A DNA stretch of 6,989 nt from Anaerolineales bacterium. Its GTDB lineage: Bacteria; Chloroflexota; Anaerolineae; Anaerolineales; Villigracilaceae. The notes under the pieces are model-generated. The model saw only the letters and a list, made by a program, of their open reading frames with translations. It was not told the origin of the DNA and searched no databases. How positions within the stretch are numbered: position 1 is the stretch's first letter; every line of letters begins with the position of its first letter. The DNA is taken from assembly GCA_020847355.1 (NCBI GenBank), contig JADLCG010000279.1:1-6989 (forward strand). Direction: 5' to 3'. The position numbers were made by a program, and so were the translations under genes. Below, piece by piece: positions 1-6,812 of this stretch.

Positions 1-2312
1 ACCGTTTGTTCCGAAGCGCGGACAATTGTCATGCCTTTATATTTAATCGTCACGGGCCAGGGATAAAGATTTTTACCTTCCAACTTAACTCGTGTAGCTG
101 AAAGAATCGTCACGCCCAAAGCTTGCATAAATAAACCGACGGGCGCAAAGCCTTGTAAGGCGTTGCGCTCGCCGATGCCCGCTCCGCTCTCTGCGTGATA
201 GCGCTGATAAAACGCGCGATTTTGTTTTAAGTTTTGAATCACGGCGTTCATCATATGCGCGGTTAATCGTGTCGCTTCGGCGCGAAAGCCGTGCGCCAGC
301 AAACCTTCGCCGATCAATTGATTCCACGGGAAGTGAACGCTCATTGAAACCGTATCCGCTTCGGGGTCGGGAGAGGCGGGGAGCGAGGGCAAACCAAAGG
401 GTCTATCGAAGCGTTCCGCAGTTAAGATGTTACGTCCAATCAAGGCGTGCGCTTTTTGCTGATCGGGTATCTGCGCCCACATAGGTAATGCCAGCGTAAT
501 ATCTTCGCCGGTTGTATCAATGCTGTGAATGTTGATTTTATCTTTTTCGTCCAAACCGGTCACTTCAATTCGCCCGATGCGTTTGTATGTGTTTTGACTC
601 GTTGCCACCAAGCCGCCGGTGCGCCATTGAAATTGATGCCCAAGAATGATTTCGGTTTCGCCTTTTGTTTTGGTGAAGTATTCGCTGATTTGCACTTCAG
701 GGCGCTTCGCGGCTGGACTTTTGGTCTGGACTTCGATCAATAAGCGAATCGGCGTCTCGGATTCGTATTTGGGGCGCAGGTTGCCGTCGCCTTTGCGTTT
801 TGCAATGACTTTGCCTGTCGAAACTAAACCCGTTTCGCGGTCTCGATAGGCATAAAAACTTTGATTAGGATTCCAACTGGCGGCAATTGATTCGCGAATT
901 TTTTCCGCTTGCGATTGAATGAGCCCGGTTTCATCTGCCGGTTTGCCGAGCTTGTTTGCAATTTTCACGAGCGTTTGCGCTTCACGGTAGAGCATGGCTT
1001 CTAGGGCTGGGCTGTGAACTAATGAAATATCCAAACCCTGCGACCACGGATGCCAAACGTCGAAGATTGGGTTGTCGTCGAAACCGGTTTGTAAGAGATG
1101 ATCCCATTCTGGCGCGCCGTCGCGGTTGCGATCGTGCGCGGGAGAAAACCAAGACCAGAAAAATTTGACGAGTTTAGAGAAAACTTCTAAAAGAAAATCT
1201 TCATCGTGCGTGGCTTGATAATATTTCCAGGTGAGGCTGGCGAGCAAAGGCGCGGCTAATAGTTTTCCGCGTTGCGCGGCGAGCCCGGGTTTGCCGTCTA
1301 TTTCGCCGTCTTCGTTTTGCGTGGCTAAAAAGTTGACGATCAAATTTCTGGTGATGTGCGGCGCGCCTTGTAGAATGCTCGCGATGTAATAACTTTCGAG
1401 GAGAGTTTGTCCGCTCCAAGCGGGGGGATAATCTGTGCCGTCCCCTTTGCGGGAATAGCCATGATCTATGTGGCGAGCCTGTACAAAAGATGAATTGGGA
1501 ATGTGTTCGTTGCCATTGAAGAACAAGGCATGCGCGGCTTTTTGACTGAAAGCGAGCGCGGCATCCCAATCTGGATCGCCGGTTTGGATTTCTAATTCTT
1601 CTGAGGCTTGGAGCATTTCAATGCGCGTTTTTTCGGCTTCCCATGCGCGGGCGGTGGTTTTGCGGGCGAGTTCAAAGGCTTCGGGGATCGTATCGAGCGC
1701 GGCTGAGGCGAAGGCTAATGTGCGGGTGGAACCGGGACCCAGTTCGAGGTCCAGCAAGAGCGAGGGATAGGGACCGGGACCAGGCTTGGGACCGCCCGTC
1801 ATAAAAATCACGGGCGTAATTCCGCTGGTTTGCCCCGCCAAAATATTGATAGATTGATGTTGCGTAGCAATCAGCGTTTGCCCATCGAGCGGGGCGAGTT
1901 GGGCGCAAACTTCCAGCTTGAGTTGGCGAATGACGTTAGTTTTATTGGTGAGCGTGATGCGCCCGGCGAGCGCGTGAGATTCGGGAACCCAAAAATCTGT
2001 GGCGACGCTGAGGTTTTCAAAGGGAACAAAATTGAGCGTTAGGAAGTTTGGATAAAAGCGGCGTAGAGACGGCTTATTAATGAAAGCGTTTGGGTTGGTG
2101 ACGACGTTTGCGCCTTCGGTGAAGCGTAGAAAGATGCGCATGGAGCGGGCGCGCAAGCCGAAGGTGGTTTGTAATGCAATCGCGGCTGGCTCCCCTGAAT
2201 CGAGAGCGACTTCCCAAATATGGTCGTTCACATAATCAGGTTTGCAGAGGCGGGAATCTGCGGCTAATGTGAGGTAAAGCGGGTCGCCGGCGGTTAATGA
2301 CCAATCGCGCAT
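1..2312 (-). CDS. GH63/trehalase-like (alpha/alpha)6-barrel glycoside hydrolase, 3' end outside window
   Basis: A continuous minus-strand frame of 770 complete codons leaves the window at base 1, so the C-terminus is missing. There is no signal peptide or membrane segment, so the protein is probably cytoplasmic. Residues about 1-215 are a beta-rich N-terminal domain opening with WSLTAGDPLYLTLAAD. From about 235 the pattern is that of an alpha-helical toroid: GTDYPPAWSGQTLLESYY (292-309), RDGAPEWDHLLQTGFDDNP (397-415), HFPWNQLIGEGLLAHGF (from 660) and YHAESGAGIGERNALQGF (705-722). In GH63/GH37-type enzymes the D-G-x-P-E and G-x-D-N-P region carries the general acid and a C-terminal Glu is the base. 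D412 or D413 and E708 or E715 are candidates by analogy only. Residues about 500-606 form a beta-rich insertion. The substrate is unknown; an alpha-glucoside, trehalose-like or mannosylglycerate-type substrate is possible. The ATG at 2312 is preferred because the promoter ends there, although the frame stays open upstream. The family call is firm at the fold level, not at the reaction level. Confidence 0.8.
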   Translation of the reverse strand, partial: MRDWSLTAGDPLYLTLAADSRLCKPDYVNDHIWEVALDSGEPAAIALQTTFGLRARSMRIFLRFTEGANVVTNPNAFINKPSLRRFYPNFLTLNFVPFENLSVATDFWVPESHALAGRITLTNKTNVIRQLKLEVCAQLAPLDGQTLIATQHQSINILAGQTSGITPVIFMTGGPKPGPGPYPSLLLDLELGPGSTRTLAFASAALDTIPEAFELARKTTARAWEAEKTRIEMLQASEELEIQTGDPDWDAALAFSQKAAHALFFNGNEHIPNSSFVQARHIDHGYSRKGDGTDYPPAWSGQTLLESYYIASILQGAPHITRNLIVNFLATQNEDGEIDGKPGLAAQRGKLLAAPLLASLTWKYYQATHDEDFLLEVFSKLVKFFWSWFSPAHDRNRDGAPEWDHLLQTGFDDNPIFDVWHPWSQGLDISLVHSPALEAMLYREAQTLVKIANKLGKPADETGLIQSQAEKIRESIAASWNPNQSFYAYRDRETGLVSTGKVIAKRKGDGNLRPKYESETPIRLLIEVQTKSPAAKRPEVQISEYFTKTKGETEIILGHQFQWRTGGLVATSQNTYKRIGRIEVTGLDEKDKINIHSIDTTGEDITLALPMWAQIPDQQKAHALIGRNILTAERFDRPFGLPSLPASPDPEADTVSMSVHFPWNQLIGEGLLAHGFRAEATRLTAHMMNAVIQNLKQNRAFYQRYHAESGAGIGERNALQGFAPVGLFMQALGVTILSATRVKLEGKNLYPWPVTIKYKGMTIVRASEQT

Positions 2313-2348
2313 GGCGCTTATTGTAAGGTCGAATTCATGGATGGTCAA
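2313..2348 (-). promoter_or_regulatory. Sigma-70-type promoter of the glycosidase gene, predicted leaderless
   Basis: On the minus strand TTGACC (2348-2343) is followed by a 17-base spacer and TACAAT (2325-2320). Each hexamer has five of six consensus bases and the spacing is ideal. Only seven bases (AAGCGCC) separate the -10 box from the ATG at 2312, so transcription should start at the base before the ATG or at its A. No Shine-Dalgarno sequence precedes the ATG, which agrees with a leaderless transcript. Confidence 0.7.
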
Positions 2349-2353
2349 ACGGG

Positions 2354-2359
2354 TATAAT
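2354..2359 (+). promoter_or_regulatory. Probable -10 box for the MaoC-like gene
   Basis: A perfect TATAAT lies 61 bases before the plus-strand ATG at 2421. The hexamer at 17-base spacing (2331-2336, GAATTC) is a poor -35 box, so the promoter may be weak or need an activator. The predicted start near 2366 gives a leader of about 55 bases. The box sits immediately beside the -35 box of the opposing promoter, so two polymerases could not occupy both sites at once. Confidence 0.5.
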
Positions 2360-2410
2360 TTATTAGCGGATGATTGATTTGTTTGGTTATTCGTGACGCA
2401 TAAAAATAAT

Positions 2411-2415
2411 AGGAG
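2411..2415 (+). promoter_or_regulatory. Ribosome binding site of the MaoC-like gene
   Basis: AGGAG is five bases upstream of the ATG at 2421. It is the only strong Shine-Dalgarno match in front of a gene start in this window. Confidence 0.75.
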
Positions 2416-2420
2416 ACGAT

Positions 2421-2873
2421 ATGGCTGGACTTTATTTTGAAGAATTCGCAGTGGGGCAGGTGGTCAAAACTTTATCGCGCACGGTGAGCGAAGACGCGAT
2501 TTTTTCTTTTGCCGGTTTGACCGGAGACTATAACCAGATTCATACGGATGCGGAATTTGCCAAGTCCACGCAGTTTGGGCGGCGCATCGCTCATGGACTT
2601 TTAGGTTTATCTATTGCCACCGGCTTGATCATGCGGACGGGTATGCTCGAAGGCACCGTGCTGGCTTTCCGCGAAATTCAAGAATGGAAGTTTGTTAAGC
2701 CGATCTTTATCGGCGATACGATTCACGCAGTTCTAACCGTCTCTGAAACGAAAGCCCTTCCGCGCATTGGCGCCGGAGCTTTGATCGCCTCGGTTGAAGT
2801 TTGCAATCAAACGGGCGAAGTTCTGCAAAAAGGGACGTTGAATTTATTGGTATTAAGTAAGCCGAAAGAATAG
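2421..2873 (+). CDS. MaoC family dehydratase / (R)-specific enoyl-CoA hydratase-like protein
   Basis: This 150-residue protein has the length and layout of a single hot-dog-fold MaoC hydratase. The signature is GLTGDYNQIHTDAEFA followed by FGRRIAHG (residues 32-59). D36 and H41 match the catalytic Asp and His of the R-hydratase motif D-x-N-x-x-H, and the distal A-H-G is also present. Family members hydrate trans-2-enoyl-CoA to (R)-3-hydroxyacyl-CoA, or the reverse, usually as cytoplasmic dimers. The exact acyl substrate cannot be read from sequence. AGGAG at 2411-2415 lies five bases before the ATG and fixes the start. No fatty-acid or polyhydroxyalkanoate gene is adjacent. The gene appears monocistronic, facing away from the glycosidase and followed by a hairpin-rich spacer. 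Its TAG stop is formed by the first bases of the palindromic element downstream. Confidence 0.9.
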   Translation: MAGLYFEEFAVGQVVKTLSRTVSEDAIFSFAGLTGDYNQIHTDAEFAKSTQFGRRIAHGLLGLSIATGLIMRTGMLEGTVLAFREIQEWKFVKPIFIGDTIHAVLTVSETKALPRIGAGALIASVEVCNQTGEVLQKGTLNLLVLSKPKE

Positions 2874-3002
2874 ACTTTATCGGTAATTAGCCAAAGTTAT
2901 TTTATTGGACGCAGATGAACGCGGATTGACGCGGATCAAAGAAGAAAAAATCCGCGTTTTCAGCGTCAATCCGCGTCCCAAAATAATTTCCGATAATGTC
3001 TA
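2871..3002. repeat. Long imperfect palindrome, MITE-like element with TA flanks
   Basis: The left end TAGACTTTATCGGTAATTA (2871-2889) matches the reverse complement of the right end (2984-3002) at 17 of 19 positions. Inside, the arms continue to pair imperfectly: TTGGACGCAGATGAACGC on the left against TGGGACGCGGATTGACGC read from the right. They finish in a perfect 8-bp stem, ACGCGGAT (2929-2936) with ATCCGCGT (2950-2957), around a 13-base loop. The element is flanked by TA on both sides (2871-2872 and 3001-3002), the target duplication typical of IS630/Tc1-mariner-type transposition. It encodes no protein. The inverted structure is directly visible; mobility is an inference. Confidence 0.65.
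2929..2960 (+). terminator. Possible terminator hairpin downstream of the MaoC-like gene
   Basis: The perfect stem ACGCGGAT / ATCCGCGT with a purine-rich 13-base loop is followed directly by TTTT (2957-2960, the first T belonging to the stem). It could end the MaoC-like transcript before the PBP gene. The T-run is short, and the hairpin is also the core of the larger palindrome, so terminator function is only likely. Confidence 0.4.
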
Positions 3003-3051
3003 ATAACAACGCTGGATAAGTTCCAACCAATGTTTAGTAAAGTGAGAGAAG

Positions 3052-6000
3052 ATGTCCGCTGAAGATGATGAAAGACGCCGCCGCCTGCTTCGCTCGGAAG
3101 AAAAGACGCAGGGAGAATATCAACCCCGTTCGGTTGAGCCGCCCGCCGGAACAACCGCCAAACACTATCGCCCCAGATTGGACGAAGACAACATGCCGCT
3201 CCCACGGCGGGTGAATGAAACGGATATGGAAGGCACGCGCGTTACGCGCGCGGCGTATGAACCAGTTTCGAGGCATTATCAACCTCCCGCGCAGTCTGAT
3301 CCGGCTCCGCAGGCGGTTCAAAAACCAGCGCGTTTCAATTTTAGAAATTTCAATTGGAAGAGTCGCACGGGCTGTTTGTTACGCGGATTAATTTTTTCCG
3401 CGTTTGCGTTTTTGATCATCGGCGTATGCGCTGGTTCGTACGCGCTCTATGAGTATTATAAAATCGCCAGTACCTTGCCAGAGATCGGCGATTTGCGCCA
3501 GCGGACTTCGCAATTTGAAACCACGCGCATCTTAGATCGCAACGGTCAATTGCTGTATGAGATTTTAGACCCCAGCGCCGGACGTAGAAATTACATCCCG
3601 ATTCAAAATATGTCTCCGTATCTGATCGCGGCGACGATTGCCACTGAAGACCAGGATTTTTACACCAACCCGGGCTTTGATTTGGTGGCGATGTTTCGCG
3701 CGTTGTGGGAAAACTATAAAACCGACGGTCAGGGCGGCGGCGCTTCGACGATTACGCAACAATTAGCCCGCGCTTTGCTTTTATCGCCGGAAGAGCGCGT
3801 AGAACGCTCTTACACGCGCAAAGCCCGCGAGATCATCCTCGCCGCTGAAATTACGCGCCGTTATAGTAAAGACGAAATCCTTGAGTTGTATCTCAATGAA
3901 ATTTATTACGGCAACCTTGCCTATGGCGCTGAGGCGGCGGCAGAAACTTACTTTGGCAAATCCGCAAAAGATTTGACCTTGGCGGAAGCCTCTTTCTTGG
4001 CGGGCTTACCGCAATCGCCGGCGGTCTATGATATTTATACCAACCCGGAAGCGACCTTGCTTCGTCAACAACAGGTGCTGGTCTTGATGTTTGCGGCTAG
4101 CGGCGACCAAAACTGTATCAAGGTGAATACCAGCCCTAACCCAGTTTGCGTGAATCCGCAGGATGCAGTTCAAGCGGCGGATGAGATGAAAGTGTATCCC
4201 TTCAAACCGTTGGCGTTTGATTCTAAATATCCGCACTGGGTTAATTTTATCCGCGAACAGTTAGAAGCTCAGTACGACGCGCAAACCATTTACCGCTCAG
4301 GCTTCACGGTTTACACCACGCTCGACCCAACCTTGCAAGATAAAGCGCAACAGTTGGTGACCGATCAGGTTGCCGCCTTGGCGGATAATAATACGCATAA
4401 CGGAGCTTTAGTCGCCATTCGTCCATCTACTGGAGAAATCCTGGCGATGGTCGGCTCGCCGGATTTTGGCAATAATGCCATCTCCGGTCAAATCAATATG
4501 GCGACGAGCCCAACCCGTCAGCCCGGCTCTTCGATCAAACCCTTTACTTATGTCGCCGCTTTTGAAAAAGGCTGGACGCCCTCCACTTTGATTTGGGATG
4601 TGCCGACTCAATTTCCAGATGGCGCGAACCCGCCTTACGAACCCAGAAACTATGACGGTAAATTTCACGGCGCAATGACCGTGCGCGTGGCGCTTTCCAA
4701 CTCGTTCAACATCCCCGCCGTGAAAACGCTGGAATTTGTCGGCATTTATGACGACCCCAACACCCCGCAAAAAGAAGGCTTGATCGGCATGGCGCAAAGG
4801 CTAGGCATCACCTCGCTGACTAGAAATGACTACGGCTTAGCGCTCACTTTGGGCGGCGGCGAAGTCAGCCTGTTGGATATGACCTCCGCCTACTCAGTTT
4901 TCGCCAATGGCGGTCAACGCATCCCGCCTGTTTCAATTTTGAAAATTACCGATTACGCCGGTAATTTGATCTACGAATATAAACCTCAACCCGGCGAGCA
5001 AGTTATTCGTCCGGAACACGCTTACTTAATTTCCTCCATCCTTTCGGATAACAATGCGCGCTCGTGGATGTTTGGACCAAACTCACTGCTCAACCTCTCC
5101 TTTCCAGTCGCCGCCAAAACCGGCACCACCAACGACATCCGCGATAACTGGACGATGGGTTACACCCCTGATCTAGTCACTGGCGTGTGGGTGGGCAATG
5201 CCGATTACACGCCCATGCTCAATTCCTCCGGTCTAACCGGCGCCGCGCCAATTTGGTCGCAATTTATGGAATATGCCGTGCCGTATCTCACCAATAACGC
5301 GCCCACGCCATTCAATCGTCCGGCAGGTATTGTGGATAAAGTAGTTTGCAAATTATCCGGCGCCGAACCCGCCAACGAATGCGGGCAACAATACACCGAA
5401 GTTTTCGCCGCCGATCAACCGCCGCTTCCGCGTGGGCGCGATCTGGTCCGCCGCATCAAAATTGATCTTTGGACTGGCTACGAAGCCTCAGACGTTTGTA
5501 AAGGACCAAGCGAAGAAGAAAAAGTTTTAGACGTGACCGATAAATGGGCGCGCGATTGGCTCACGAGCGGCGGCGGGCGCGATTGGCTCGATCAACATGG
5601 GCTTCCGCAACACCCCTATTTCGCGCCAGACCGCGAATGTCAGGCGGGCGATCCGCAACCGATTTTCGGATTCAACTTTGACGATGGGCAAGTGATTACA
5701 ACGCCAACTTTGGAAATCAAAGGTTCCGCTTCCGCCAGCGGCGAATTTAAAAGCTGGAAGTTGGAGTTTGGCTCTGGCGCAGACCCGGGCAGTTGGACCA
5801 CCCTCGCCGAAAGCGACGATCAAGTCAAGGACGGCACGTTATATAGCTGGAATGTTAGTAACCTTTCAAACGGCATCGTGACTTTACGCCTGACTTTATA
5901 CGGTAATAAAACGGAAATTGAAAAGCGCGTCAGCCTTAACCTTGACCTGCCGCTCCCCAACACGCCTACGCCCACGCTGACGCTGATTCCGCCATCTGAA

Positions 6001-6102
6001 ACCCCAACCAGCACAGCCACGCAAACTATTGAGCCGCCAAGCGCTACGGCCACGCCACTTGCAATTCCAAGCGAAACGCCTACAATTACTCTAACGCCAT
6101 GA
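3052..6102 (+). CDS. Class A penicillin-binding protein (bifunctional GT51 glycosyltransferase/transpeptidase)
   Basis: This 1016-residue protein polymerises lipid II glycan strands and cross-links peptide stems on the outer face of the membrane. Residues 1-108 are charged and Pro/Arg-rich, probably a disordered cytoplasmic tail. A single membrane helix spans about 109-132. The GT51 domain follows: EDQDFY with catalytic E199, then GGASTITQQLAR (229-240) and RKAREIILAAEI. The transpeptidase has SSIK with nucleophile S493 and K496, SFN (551-553) and KTGT (689-692). All motifs are intact. The C-terminus is long: a Cys-containing linker to about 863, an Ig-like beta segment at about 870-963, then a Thr/Pro/Ser-rich tail (about 970-1016), probably a flexible extracytoplasmic spacer. 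The ATG at 3052 is preceded by only a weak GTGAG/GAGAG ribosome site. No clear promoter is visible; GATAAT at 2992-2997 is a possible -10 box inside the palindrome. The stop overlaps the next gene as ATGA. Confidence 0.96.
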   Translation: MSAEDDERRRRLLRSEEKTQGEYQPRSVEPPAGTTAKHYRPRLDEDNMPLPRRVNETDMEGTRVTRAAYEPVSRHYQPPAQSDPAPQAVQKPARFNFRNFNWKSRTGCLLRGLIFSAFAFLIIGVCAGSYALYEYYKIASTLPEIGDLRQRTSQFETTRILDRNGQLLYEILDPSAGRRNYIPIQNMSPYLIAATIATEDQDFYTNPGFDLVAMFRALWENYKTDGQGGGASTITQQLARALLLSPEERVERSYTRKAREIILAAEITRRYSKDEILELYLNEIYYGNLAYGAEAAAETYFGKSAKDLTLAEASFLAGLPQSPAVYDIYTNPEATLLRQQQVLVLMFAASGDQNCIKVNTSPNPVCVNPQDAVQAADEMKVYPFKPLAFDSKYPHWVNFIREQLEAQYDAQTIYRSGFTVYTTLDPTLQDKAQQLVTDQVAALADNNTHNGALVAIRPSTGEILAMVGSPDFGNNAISGQINMATSPTRQPGSSIKPFTYVAAFEKGWTPSTLIWDVPTQFPDGANPPYEPRNYDGKFHGAMTVRVALSNSFNIPAVKTLEFVGIYDDPNTPQKEGLIGMAQRLGITSLTRNDYGLALTLGGGEVSLLDMTSAYSVFANGGQRIPPVSILKITDYAGNLIYEYKPQPGEQVIRPEHAYLISSILSDNNARSWMFGPNSLLNLSFPVAAKTGTTNDIRDNWTMGYTPDLVTGVWVGNADYTPMLNSSGLTGAAPIWSQFMEYAVPYLTNNAPTPFNRPAGIVDKVVCKLSGAEPANECGQQYTEVFAADQPPLPRGRDLVRRIKIDLWTGYEASDVCKGPSEEEKVLDVTDKWARDWLTSGGGRDWLDQHGLPQHPYFAPDRECQAGDPQPIFGFNFDDGQVITTPTLEIKGSASASGEFKSWKLEFGSGADPGSWTTLAESDDQVKDGTLYSWNVSNLSNGIVTLRLTLYGNKTEIEKRVSLNLDLPLPNTPTPTLTLIPPSETPTSTATQTIEPPSATATPLAIPSETPTITLTP

Positions 6103-6812
6103 TGAAATCTCTGAATTGCCCCAACTGCGGCGCGGCGCTACCGGCTTATGCCGGCGGCGCTGAGTTCGTCGCCTGTGAATTTTGCAAGACGAGTTTTCGC
6201 GCCTCAAACGCAGAAACGCCAAAACCAGATTTCGGCGCTTTGTTATTTGAAACTGACTTTAGCCAAAAAGATTTCACTGGCTGGAATCTGCTAGAGGCGC
6301 AACGCACCGAACGCATCGCCGGCAATCCGCCGCAGTTGAAAGTTGCCTTTGATCCCAAAGGCGGCTTTTGCGACGTGCTGGAAAGCTCTGGTTTATATGA
6401 TAATGTAGATATTGGTCTTACTTTTCAGTTTATGGAAGGCAAGCCGGGTTCGATATATGGCGCTATTTTTACCCGCTACGGAGCCGGCGGCGGCTATGGA
6501 TTTTTACTCTCGCCGCAAGGCTCATACGCGCTGGGTTATCACATGCAAGATAGCGCGAATAAAATGATTTGGAAAAATTTGCTAACGTGGACCAAACACT
6601 CCGCCTTACGCGCCGGGTTGAACGAAAAGAATCGCTTGCGCGTGATCTGCAATGGCGATCGGCTGAAAATATATCTCAACGGCGTTTTGGCTACATCCAT
6701 AAGCGACTCGTCCTTTGAAGTGGGGCGGTTATACGTCACCTTTTCGCCGGGCAAGGAATCGAACATCGTGGCGGCGATCTCAGACCTTCAGCTAAGGGAA
6801 GCGCTCTCGTGA
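6099..6812 (+). CDS. Zinc-ribbon protein with LamG/concanavalin-like beta-sandwich domain
   Basis: This 237-residue protein starts inside the PBP stop (ATGA, 6099-6102) with no Shine-Dalgarno site, so it is probably translated by re-initiation. A second ATG at 6102 is possible and would remove one Met. Residues 7-29 hold C7-x2-C10 and C26-x2-C29, a zinc ribbon of the CPNCG type. After a short linker, residues about 47-233 look like a LamG-like or DUF1080-like jelly roll: LLFETDFSQKDFTGWNL, then strands with GAIFTRYGAGGGYGFLL, NRLRVICNGDRLKIYLNGVL and a closing VAAISDLQLREA. Such folds often bind sugars or proteins. No signal peptide or membrane helix is present, so it appears cytoplasmic, unusual for a carbohydrate-binding fold. 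The function is unknown. The coupling suggests a role tied to the PBP, for example as a partner of its cytoplasmic tail; that is speculation. Confidence 0.75.
   Translation: MMKSLNCPNCGAALPAYAGGAEFVACEFCKTSFRASNAETPKPDFGALLFETDFSQKDFTGWNLLEAQRTERIAGNPPQLKVAFDPKGGFCDVLESSGLYDNVDIGLTFQFMEGKPGSIYGAIFTRYGAGGGYGFLLSPQGSYALGYHMQDSANKMIWKNLLTWTKHSALRAGLNEKNRLRVICNGDRLKIYLNGVLATSISDSSFEVGRLYVTFSPGKESNIVAAISDLQLREALS

Noticed and set aside
1201..1569. Minus-strand frame of 122 codons from a TTG start
   Set aside because: It is out of frame inside the glycosidase gene, has Arg/Ser-rich composition typical of a shadow, and shows no family motif.
1735..1795. GGGACC-rich repeated words
   Set aside because: They encode a Gly/Pro-rich loop in the glycosidase (GGPKPGPGPYP and LGPGS). 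The spacing is irregular, so this is not a repeat array or CRISPR.
2374..2406. TTGATT with a downstream AT-rich stretch as a second promoter for the MaoC-like gene
   Set aside because: The nearest -10-like word is 21 bases away, too far from the -35 candidate, so the TATAAT at 2354 is the better choice.
3034..3321. Two overlapping minus-strand frames opposite the PBP start
   Set aside because: They are antisense to the charged N-terminal tail, and one runs into the palindromic element. Neither shows a protein family pattern.
3792..3810. Inverted repeat AGAGCG...CGCTCT within the PBP gene
   Set aside because: A 6-bp stem inside a conserved GT51 coding region, with no T-run; it is most likely coincidental.
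4408..4797. Minus-strand frame of 129 codons opposite the PBP
   Set aside because: It lies antisense to the intact transpeptidase region, has no ribosome site or recognisable motif, and is explained by the codon pattern of the real gene.
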